Below are positions 12,201-24,700 of a stretch of DNA of 42,974 nt, in pieces. Source of the DNA: Lingula anatina (lineage: Eukaryota; Brachiopoda; Lingulata; Lingulida; Lingulidae); the NCBI RefSeq assembly GCF_001039355.2, contig NW_019775452.1:40003-82976 (forward strand), written 5' to 3'. The position numbers and the translations under genes were made by a program. Every line of letters starts with the position of its first letter. The first letter of the stretch is position 1. The notes beneath the pieces are model-generated. The model saw only the letters and a list, made by a program, of their open reading frames with translations, made no database searches and was not told where the DNA came from.

Positions 12201-15200
12201 GTCTCTCTCACCTGCTTTCCAGACTGCCAAAAGTTGTTTCTCTTGAAACAGTCCCACAAGGTGTGCATGGCATGCTTTGGTTGGAATGAGCTCAAGAATA
12301 TATTTTGACACTGAGAATGCCTCACGTTGTAATGAATTGTTGATCTCATAAATGGCTATCTTGGCTTGATTTATGTCATCTGGAATCCCAGTCAGCACCA
12401 CTGCTCCATGATCCAGGTCAATTCTTATCTTCAGATTTGGAAACTTGCTTTTTGCAGTGTCAATATATTTAATTGCCAAAAGGTAGCGTAGTTCATGTGA
12501 CATAAAATTCTTCTTTTCTGTAATGGTTGCAGCTTCACGTTTGATTTCATCATCTACCTGGGCATTAATGCTATGGACATCTTTTGCCACTCTTTGAGCT
12601 GTCACTGCTTCCCCAAAAACTCTCAACATGTGGTCCTTCTCTTCTATCTGTAGTACAAAGTCATCATTTGATGGCTGGGAGATATTTTTCAACCGTTCAA
12701 GTACCCTGTCCCAGGCAGCTTGAAGGATGGCAAACTCGCTGTAATAGAAATCTTCTACAAAACATTTTTGCACTGTACTTTCTACATTTGCTCTCCAAGC
12801 CTTGGCCAATTTTTGGTAATCTGGCATGCTGCGGGTAATGGTACAAACCACAGTGAGAGTGTCCGACTCTTTGCTTGGCCAATGAACTCTGGCATGTATT
12901 TTTTCAAACTGCTCATCCACAAGTTGTTTGTGTCGTGGAATGTTGGAGATGAAGTGGATGACTGTCATATTTAAGCCATGAGGACTCACTGGTGTAGGCA
13001 GGGGGAAATATGGCTTGGAGCGGTCATGGTCTCCAGGGAGAACACCAAGGCACTTGTAGAAAATGGCTGTCCTGCAAACCTTGTCGTTCAGAACTTGTTG
13101 TTTTTTGAGGACCTTCTCCACTACTGAAACCATAGAACCCAGGATATTTGTCAAAATATCAATATTAGTTTTAATAAGAAATATGATAAAAATCATTTGA
13201 TGCATACCATTATAAAAAAGCACATACTAATGAAATTAATAACACCAAAAGCATCAAGTGCACCTACCCTCAATGTCTCCAAATGTAACTACTGCTGTGT
13301 TCATGTCTTGGTAAAGTTGAACTGCTTCAACAGGTCCCCCATTACTGCGTGTCTGGTTTCCAAAATGGGCTTCTAAGAAATCTCTGCTGACATTTGGGGC
13401 CAAATCAAACACTTGGATGCTGTTGGACTGCGACACTTTTTCCACAGTTAGGTGCACACCTTCTATGGTCCTGTCATCACATGCAGTTTTTAATACCTCA
13501 AAATCTGAAGCAAATAAAAGATTTTTTTCACAAAGAAAATAAAGTTTAAAAGTGAAAACCTATTATCCATAATGAGAAGAATATATTCCTAAATACTGTA
13601 TATTATAGCAAACCATAAAAAATAACATTGTTCAATAAGTTTAAACTTCACACAAAGTAGCTAGAGTAATTCAAGCATGCCAAATTTACTATTAAATAAA
13701 TTAAGCTGCCAGTCGTTGATCATTCTCAAGCCTCAAACAATAATTGCCATTTGTAATCTCAAGCCATGGAATAACCAAATTAACAAATCAAACCATAATT
13801 TCACATAAAAGAGCATTCGAAAGAACACCCTTTTTTGCTGGAAAAAGGTCCCCTTTAGGTAAAATTTTATCCAATTCACACTTGCATTGATAAACCAGTG
13901 GCTGGAAATCACAAATGGCTTTTTCATCTACAAGGCCTGATTTTTCTATTGAATTATAATACCATCTTTCTTATATGATGCAGAAGAGAAATGTACCTGG
14001 AATGTCTTGAAATGTTACCAGCACTGTTCCCATTTCACTACCATATGCAATGCTCTCTATATCACAGTTTGTTTTTGCTTCAAGAAAATTTTCTAAAAGT
14101 TCATTTGTTATGGTCTCTGTCAGTCCCTTGATGAATATCCTGTGCTTATCAATGGGGGGTGGAGGTGTAGAGAGAATGGCATGAAGTCTACAGCCTTCCA
14201 ACTGAAGTCCAACCTCTGACTCTGATTTCTGCAACACCCGATTCACAGCTAAAAGGATGGATGATATGAATGGATAAGAAGGGTTTAAAAATTTTGTCCA
14301 GCTTGCTTGATTCATACATTAATCTTTAATATTGCACTGAGTTTATAAATGTCATTTAATTATCACAACCTTAGTTGCAATTAACTAGTACAAATGACCT
14401 TAATTCATGACAATAAATCAATTTTCATAACAATTATTAATCAAAGGAAAATCCATGCCATACTGGGTGTGGTAGTACTAGTACTGTTGTAAATTTAAGT
14501 CAACAAACAAAAACAATGATTACAAGTCGGTCAAAATCACCTTCTGGCTCTTTAAATGTCACCACTGCTTCTCTAGCTTCATTGTTCACTTCCACATTAA
14601 GCACATTCCCTCCCCCAGACCTTTTTCGATTTTCAAAAAACATCTGAATGGTGACCTTGCTGGTGGACTTTTTTAATCCTTTGACTCGAATGGTGCTAGA
14701 ACATGCTTTTGTCTGCACAAGTCTTTCTTTTAAGATGTTTTCATTCTCTAACAGAACAAAGAAAAGACCAATTAAAATCTGTTTAAATGAAGTTCAAAAC
14801 TGAAGACACTTTTTTTTATCTTCACTATATTTATCAATATCTAGCATAATTCTCCAATTTTTTCTTCTCTTTCTAGTTAATAGTAAAGAAAAGATGCTAG
14901 CTTTTCATACATTTCATATAAAAACTTCATGCATTAAGTTATGATGTAGTCCACTTTTTCAAGTCACATTCTATATTTAACAAACAATAATTAAATTGAT
15001 GGAATTACCCTCTGGCTCTTCTGTTGGTTGGCCTTCAGTGTGTAAACATATCTCCAAGTCTTGGCCTTCCCATATAATTTTTTTAGATTGGTTGTGCATT
15101 ACCACACTTTCAGCAACTGAAAATATTAAAATAAAAATGTTAATAAGCAAATTAGATGTGCAAAAATAAACAAATGACCTATTTTCAAAGTTTTACTGAT

Positions 15201-15713
15201 AGCAATATCTTCAATTTATAACATCCAAAACTGAAAGAGGTTAAATAAATAAAAATTACCTGCTGCATCTTCAAATGTGATGAGAATGAAATCCTGCTTG
15301 TGCTCTATCAGCTCAACTTTCCCCCCACCTGTTCTTTTCTTGTTTTCAAACAGCATTTCCAGAGTTTCATTAGAGGTTCCCTTCTTTATCCCTCGTACCT
15401 CTATAGTTCTTGAAGGCACTGGGAGACTAACTGACAGTGATGCACCTTCTAAACTAAGTCCTTTCCTGTCAAGTACCTGCCTGGCCACTGCATACATTAT
15501 AATATGTACACTTTAATAAGTAACAAGCAGTAAATGTGTGTGATTACAGTGTGTGACAAAAAGCTAAATATCACATTTATTCAAATGCTTATTTTTTGAA
15601 ATACAAAGTTATCCACCATAATTGCTATTTAAAAGGGAAATAAAAAATCATAAATAACCATTGAATAAGATAATTCCTAATTATATTGATTGACAGGATA
15701 CATTGTGTAATGA

Positions 15714-15754
<41 letters not shown>

Positions 15755-18700
15755 TCTTTTTCTTTTAAACTCACCATTAGGATCACTGAAAGTGATAGTC
15801 ACCACACCTGTTGTTGGGGAGCGGGTTATTTCTTTTATTTCACCTCCACCTGATTTTTTGGAATTTTCAAAAAATAGACTTATCATCTCATCTGAAGTAG
15901 AACTTTTCACTCCTCTGACTTCTACAGTGGTGAAACTGTCTTCCTCTGGGCTGATTTCTTCATGTTGTATATCTGGCTGTGGTCTACTAATCAAGACATC
16001 TTCACCATCAACACTAAGCACTTCTCGCGACAGCACTCTGGCAGCAACTATGAACAAACAATGTTTGAAAGTTGATAGTCAACACCATATTATGAATTTC
16101 ACCAATGACTGAAAACTCACTTTGATTAATAATAATAAAATAATGTTCATCCTCTCATTACTAAGTAGTAATTTTGGCTTGACATCAAATAATAATTTTG
16201 TATAAAGAAAGAAGTCCTGAAGTAAATAACAATTATCCGGTTTAATACTAATAGGGTGAATGCTATGAGCAACAGAAAGAATCTGAAACAAATTTTTATC
16301 TAATTATCAGGATTTTTAATCAACATTTTGAATGTTATCTTGCTATTTTAAATTTTATTGAAAAGAAAATAATCTCAATTTTAGAAAAATATAACTATAT
16401 TTATATTACATTGCTTAAGTTCTTGATTTACCCTGGTAATTAAACCAAATACAATTCATTTACAAATGTATAGTTATAAGTTATCTTTCTAATTCTTTAT
16501 CACTGACAGTGAAATATACTTTAAGAAGAAAATAGATCTAAAAAAAAAATGATATTATGCACAGTTCTTACCTTCTGCATCCTTGTACACTATAGTCATA
16601 ACTCCACTACTGGGATCCCTGGACAGAATCTCAATGTCTCCTCCACCTGTTCTTTTCTCATTCTCAAAGAGCATTTCTACCAGTTCTTCAGAAGTTTCCT
16701 TTCTTATGCCTTTCAAAATGACAGTGCGCTGAAAAGGGGAGTCTCTATCTTCTTGTAAATTTTGAGAAGTTTTTGATGGTCTCTGTACTTTCAGATCCAT
16801 GTCTTGTAATCTGAAGCTGCCCTTTTCTAACACACTTCTTGCCACTGCAAATTATTACAACCAATGATCAAAACAGTATTTTTAAAAGGGGAATGCAATT
16901 TTTTTAATCACCTTTGAACAAAAATAATTCCTATAAACAAATTTATAGTGACTGACAGTATAGACTGTGTAATGAATTATTGTTACTATATAATATTAAC
17001 TCACCATTAGGATCACTGAAAGTGATAGTCACCACACCTGTTGTTGGGGAGCGGGTTATTTCTTTTATTTCACCTCCACCTGATTTTTTGGAATTTTCAA
17101 AAAATAGACTTATCATCTCATCTGAAGTAGAACTTTTCACTCCTCTGACTTCTACAGTGGTGAAACTGTCTTCCTCTGGGCTGATTTCTTCATGTTGTAT
17201 ATCTGGCTGTGGTCTACTAATCAAGACATCTACACCATCAACACTAAGCACTTCTCGCGACAGCACTCTGGCAGCAACTATAACCAAACAACATTTTCAA
17301 AGTTGCTACTCAACATACATTATTAATGCCACTTATAACTAAAAACTCACTTCAACTAATAATTATAAAAAAAAATGTTCATCCTCTCATTACTAAGTAG
17401 TAATTTTGGCTTGACATCAAATAATAATTTTGCATAAATAAATGGAAGGCCAAAAAATCTTTGCAACCCCACAAATTCAAAAGTGTGCACTATTTCTTTG
17501 GGAATTATATTTTAAATGTAGATATTTCAGGCGCACACATTAACGCTAAATGTCTTTTGTCAACACTACTTAGCGTTTAGTATTCATCTGCTTCATTTCC
17601 TTTAGTATTGGGATTTTCAATAAATGTGGCCGTCATCAGCCAAATTTCGAACATCATGTCTTGTGTTTGTTACATGACTTTGCATGTCACTATATTCAAA
17701 TTAGCCTAGATCAAGGATACATAAATAGCAATTATCTGGTTTAATACTAATAGGGTGAATGCTATGAGCAACAAAAAGAATCTGAAACAACTTTTTATCT
17801 AATTAATTATCAGGGTTTAAATCAACATTTTGAATGTTATCTTGCTATTTTAAATTTCATTGAAAAGAAAATAGTCTCAATTTTAGAAAGACACAACAAC
17901 TATATTTATAGTACTTTGCATTAGTTCTTGGTTTACCCTGATAATTAATAAAATTCTAATACAATTCATTTACAGATGTATAGTAATAAGTTATCTTTGT
18001 ATACAAATATAAGACTTTATCACTGACAGTGGAATATACTTTTAGATGAAAATAGGTCTTTAAAAAAAATATGAAATTTTGAAGAGTTCTTACCTTCTGC
18101 ATCCTTGTACACTATAGTCATAACTCCACTACTGGGATCCCTGGACAGAATCTCAATGTCTCCTCCACCTGTTCTTTTCTCATTCTCAAAGAGCATTTCT
18201 ACCAGTTCTTGAGAAGTTTCCTTTCTTATGCCTTTCAAAATGACAGTGCGCTGAAAAGGGGAGTCTCTATCTTCTTGTAAATTTTGAGAAGTTTTGGATG
18301 GTCTCTGTACTTTCAGATCCATGTCTTGTAATCTGAAGCTGCCCTTTTCTAACACACTTCTTGCCACTGCAAATTATTACAACCAATGATCAAAACAGTA
18401 TTTTTAAAAGGGGAATGCAATTTTTTTAATCACCTTTGAACAAAAATAATTCCTATAAACAAATTTATAGTGACTGACAGTATAGACTGTGTAATGAATT
18501 ATTGTAACTTTATAATATTAACTCACCATTAGGATCACTGAAAGTGATAGTCACCACACCTGTTGTTGGGGAGCGGGTTATTTCTTTTATTTCACCTCCA
18601 CCTGATTTTTTGGAATTTTCAAAAAATAGACTTATCATCTCATCTGAAGTAGAACTTTTCACTCCTCTGACTTCTACAGTGGTGAAACTGTCTTCCTCTG

Positions 18701-21700
18701 GGCTGATTTCTTCATGTTGTATATCTGGCTGTGGTCTACTAATCAAGACATCTACACCATCAACACTAAGCACTTCTCGCGACAGCACTCTGGCAGCAAC
18801 TATAACCAAACAACATTTTCAAAGTTGCTACTCAACATACATTATTAATGCCACTTATAACTAAAAACTCACTTCAACTAATAATTATAAAAAAAAAATG
18901 TTCATCCTCTCATTACTAAGTAGTAATTTTGGCTTGACATCAAATAATAATTTTGCATAAATATATGGAAGGCCAAAAAATCTTTGCAACCCCACAAATT
19001 CAAAAGTGTGCACTATTTCTTTGGGAATTATATTTTAAATGTAGATATTTCAGGCGCACACATTAACGCTAAATGTCTTTTGTCAACACTACTCAGCGTT
19101 TAGTATTCATCTGCTTCATTTCCTTTAGTATTGGGATTTTCAATAAATGTGGCCGTCATCAGCCAAATTTCGAACATCATGTCATGTGTTTGTTACATGA
19201 CTTTGCATGTCGCTATATTCAAATTAGCCTAGATCAAGGAGACATAAATAGCAATTATCTGGTTTAATACTAATAGGGTGAATGCTATGAGCAACAAAAA
19301 GAATCTGAAACAACTTTTTATCTAATTATCAGGGTTTAAATCAACATTTTGAATGTTATCTTGCTATTTTAAATTTCATTGAAAAGAAAATAGTCTCAAT
19401 TTTAGAAAGACACAACAACTATATTTATAGTACTTTGAATTAGTTCTTGGTTTACCCTGATAATTAATAAAATTCAAATACAATTCATTTACAGATGTAC
19501 AGTAATAAGTTATCTTTGTATACAAATATAAGACTTTATCACTGACAGTGGAATATACTTTTAGATGAAAATAGGTCTTTAAAAAAAATATGAAATTTTG
19601 AAGAGTTCTTACCTTCTGCATCCTTGTACACTATAGTCATAACTCCACTACTGGGATCCCTGGACAGAATCTCAATGTCTCCTCCACCTGTTCTTTTCTC
19701 ATTCTCAAAGAGCATTTCTACCAGTTCTTGAGAAGTTTCCTTTCTTATGCCTTTCAAAATGACAGTGCGCTGAAAAGGGGAGTCTCTATCTTCTTGTAAA
19801 TTTTGAGAAGTTTTGGATGGTCTCTGTACTCTCAGATCCATGTTTTGTAATCTGAAGCTGCCCTTTTCTAACACACTTCTTGCCACTGCAAATTATTACA
19901 ACAAATAACACAAAATTGCGAAAGTTTAAGATTTCGGTCAAGCATTTTATCAAAGAATTATAAGAAGCCACAACAATAAAATTAAAAGTCTTAGACCAAG
20001 CCTATGCCAGCCTTTTAAAAGGAAGTTTTATTTTTGAAAAAGTGGACTTTTTGCCAAGACACCTTTGTGTACCTAGATCAAATTTTGCCCAGAGTGGACC
20101 TTTTTCAGCAAATAGACTGGTTTATTTGACCCCCCTCCCCCCCTTGGCTACAGACCTATATGACCAAAAAAAGCATATGAATATTCCTGTTTGGATGTAT
20201 GCATCAAAATACATAGTCTAAGACTGCTTTCCCACAGATTTAGATCAATCCATCTGATCGACCTACCTCCCTAGGGGTTCACGCTAAATTTCTGTCAGCT
20301 GAGCGCTCACAGAAGTTAATTACCCCCTTATAGCTTTTAGTAGGTGGGACAGGCATTTAGCCTGGCTAAGCTAACAGTAATCTAGTGAGACTCCCCACTG
20401 GGATAGATCAATCTAAAATCTGTGGGAATGCAGTCTAAGTTTAGCAATGAATGAAATGATCAAGGTTTAAATCTCTGATATTTGCAACTATCAGAAATTT
20501 TTAAATTTTAAAAAATCACATATCATACCTGCTGGATTCTCATATGTAATCAGAGCAACATTTCTGGAATGATCTCTTTTCAATTGCCTTATGTCTCCTC
20601 CACCAGATTTCTTTTCATTTTCAAAAAACATCTCCAATGCTATGTCAGAGGTCTCTCTCTTTATCCCATGGACTTCAACTGTAGCATCTTCTTCTTTCTC
20701 TTCCCTTGCCCTTGTAACTGACAACTGAGCTTCTTCCAACTGCAATATTCCTTTTCCCAAAACTTGTTCCACAACTGAAAACAAAGACATGAGAGTAAAA
20801 AAAATTGAGTTATTTTCTGGAAGAATATGTATATCATTTCTTTCTATAAAGTTGATTAAAAAACAGTAAATCAATATATATACAGACTTGACATTTAATA
20901 TGGAATATTTTTTCCAAATCATAATTAATCAGTTTTTTTCCTATTTTGCTGACTGATAAATGAAAATAAGGATTAAAATCGTGTTTTAAAAACTTTTGAT
21001 AATCTGTTCGATGTTATTGTGACATGAGTCCATTAATTGAATTCGCCAGTGAAGCAAACAAAAATACATTGCCTATTTTAAGTCATACGACACCCATTGA
21101 AAGCGATAGTTTCGATCTCCATATTTTCCAAATTATCGTCTTTAAAAGAGTTACACGCCCCACAAAGGCCCCTCATGTGGGTGTCTAGTCACAGCAATGG
21201 TCGCTGTTATGCCGGACCTCATCTTGCCGCTACCAGAGCTTTCAAGCGACAAGGCATTCCTTAGAATGGGTTTTAGAGTTTAATCTGGAATAAAATTCCA
21301 GGCAACGGTTAAGACTTGACCAGTTTGGTTCACTTTTGTTGTAGGACATACAGGCCGTTGATACAGCGAGTAATGACCTAGCCACATATTGTCTATGTGG
21401 TTCAAATATGGCGATTTTGATGACCAAGGTAGCTGCTCATTCCCTTGGTTCTGTAAGTTATCTGCTATTAAAAGTGCTCTGTGTGAACCGGCAATCTCAT
21501 CGTGCAACCTATAATTGTTCCTAAGGTGCCCCCTATCAAATGATGGTCAAGTGGTTCCCAGAGTATTCCTCTATTTGATCTGGTTCAGGTTTTCATCGAT
21601 GACTTCCATTAGTGTTTTGGCACCAATGTGGTATCCACTCCAAATAGTGATGCTTCCAATGACCCTAGTCACTTAAAAAGTGGCACACGTCTTGTCGTAG

Positions 21701-24700
21701 GCCTCTTCAGGATGTCTGTAAACTCTGTTTTGACTATTTTAGCGGTACGGGTGAAATCTGACTTCAATAAAGCAAGCCACGCGATTTCAGTGTTCTACCC
21801 AAAAATGGTCAGGGTGCCCAATTCATTAGAGAAACAGACTACGCTGTTTAGCTGTTTACAGTGGCTTCCTCAGAGGTCGCCTGATATCCTAACCTGCTGA
21901 AACCATTTTGGTGTTCACTAAGAGCCTTGAAAAAACGCGTTTTGGTGACAATTTGCCCCTCATTCAAAACGGACTGGGTGGTTTCGGTTTAATTGCAGCA
22001 GCATATCCTGAAGGACAGTGAGTCCTGTAACCTGGTGGTAAGATGTCGATACATTGGGCGTGGTCTCTGTGTAGGTGCATCAGTCTGGGCATAACCCTAT
22101 AAAACTGTGCAGACCATTCCGTTTGACACAATAATCTGTCTGGCAATGTCTGTCTTTTTCGCGCCATTCTGGCACAGCTTAACAATTTTAAAAAACACTG
22201 CTTAATTCATTTTACGCACTGCAAAACAGACCGTTCGCATGCAAAATTTCAAATTCTTCGATACAGTAGTTGCCGACATATGGATACTTTTTTGACAGAA
22301 CCATGCTTCATCAAAGCCAAGCTTTGACCAGCCCAAAAGAGCACCAGACAATTAAATCACTGCATATTACACAATGCAGCAGTGCAACAGACTTGGTAGT
22401 CAGTTAATTGGTAGAGACACACCTGACTTCATACTTCTCCAGTCAGATATCTTATGTGAGATCTGAGTTTTTTGAAAAAAGAAAGCATTTTTACCTAGGT
22501 ATACCTTTAAAACTGAAATATTCCATATTAAATGTCAAGTCTGTATATAAAAACAATTTTTGAAAAAGGGCACCACATTTTTAAAATAACATGTATAAAG
22601 GTTTTAAGTCTTACCTGCTTTGTCATGAAAAGTAATGTAAGCCACTCCATTTGCTCGATCAACTTTCGTGGTTTCTATAGAACCTCCCCCTGAGCGCTTT
22701 CCACTTTCAAAGAACATCTCAATTGTGCTGTCCTGAGTGGTATCCCTGAACCCACGTACTTCTATGGTTTTATGGTAATAATCCCCACTCTTTGCTGTGT
22801 ATGTAGAAATATCTAGTTTGGCGCCATCTAACTCAAGATCACCTCTGCTCAGTACTGCCTGTGCATCTATTGAAGAAATATTATCTATAATTTTGATGAT
22901 GCTAATTTTGCCAACTTTCTCTCAAGTTCACAACACTTCATAAATATTTTAAAAGGTTATTTTAAAGCCAAATACATCAGGAAGTTTTTTTTTCCAAGCT
23001 TAAGTGTCTCTCACATGGACATGTTGGTAACAAAATAGTATTTTTTAAATTTGAAACAAAAGAAATATTTTCATATTACATACAAATTATATAGTAAAAT
23101 AAGCGAAGATAAAAGCTGAAAATGAGAAAATACAAATTAATAATAATAAGCAAATTCAAGAAAGAAACATTATTGGAAAATAGTATTCATAATTATTTAC
23201 GGAAGCCCAATGGTGTCATGTTAAAATAATATTATCTTGAAATTCAGCGGTAGTATCTTGAAATTTCGACATAGTTATCTTGAAATTTTAACATAGCTAT
23301 CTCACAATTTCAACATAGCTACATGTATCTTGAAATTCAATAAAGTTACATGTATCTCAAAATGTCAAGATTTTTTTAATCGAAATTTTCAAGATGTCGA
23401 GAAAATAATTTTTCTAACATGACACCATTCGACTTTTGTAATTATTAACTCAAACACAAAATAAAATTCAAGTTAAATACCTTCTGGATGTCTGAATGTT
23501 ATATAAGCAACATCCTTCCTTGGCATGTCAAAGGACTCAATTTCACCACCTCCAGAGCGTTTTTTGCTTTCAAAAAACATCCTTATTATTTCACTATCTG
23601 TGCCACAGTTAAACCCCTGAATCTGAAGGGTTTTATTCTCTGTTTTAGCTGTTTCTGGCACTGTTTTTAGTTCTGTTTTATCCAGTTGGTTTTCTGTCTC
23701 AAGCCCAATGTGAAATGACCCCTGGGTTACAGTCAAAGCAGCACCATCCAACTGGTGGTCACTTTTACTGAGAACTCTCTCTGAAACTATACAAAAATGG
23801 ACTGGTTTCATGCACAATGTTTGAATTTAAGTTTCACCATTTACTACAATCCAACATATTATTTGCCCTTATTTTTATTTGAAAACCTACACTGCATTGT
23901 CTTTTGTTACATGTGTATAAATTTATGTAAAATATAGTAAAATATGCTGCTTTTATCAAGTTACCCAATCTAAAACTTGTTAAACACAATTTTCAACATT
24001 GTATAACACAAATTATTATACAGACTTCAATTTAAAAAAATTAAATGACTCTTTTGTAATGTATGATAATTATTTTATTTAAAATTTATTAACTTAAAAG
24101 GCTGTTAATAATTTGGATTATACAATGGTACCACTTTTCAAAGTTCCTGAAAACAGTTATATAAGTTTCTTCTCAATCCATAGGGAATGTCAACAAACAA
24201 AAATCAAGTTCAATCATACCACAGATGTCATATACATTCTACTAATTAAAATAAACTGTTTCTTCTATAATGGATGGAATTAATCAACATTTCATTAAAA
24301 TAACTTTTATCTCTATTTCACATAACAAAATTAAACAGAAAATAAATACCTGCAGGATCCTTGTACACAAATCGAGCCACCCTCATCTGTGTGTTGTAAT
24401 CAAAACTTTTCATGACTCCACCACCAGAAGGAAATTCATTCTCAAAGTACTGCTGTATAGCACCCCTTGTTGTTTGTGGAGTAAATCCCTGTACTGTTAT
24501 CAGACAGTTGTGCATCTTGAGGTTCCCTAAATTATATATATAAATATTTATAAAACATGTCATTTAAGTGAACGGTCATTGTGATTTTAATGACTAAAAA
24601 ATTTGCCTTTCTTTAAACATTATATTCAAATATTTAAATAGGTGATGTTATCAGTAATTATCCAGCTCAAAAGTCACAGTTTTTGCAAGTTTACAAATAT

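Noticed and set aside
15792-19971. Long open frames on the opposite strand of the RRM exons (for example 15792-16112, 16980-17342, 18544-18864)
   Set aside because: They mirror the 273-bp RRM exons exactly, repeat because the exons repeat, and have no splice sites or domain of their own.
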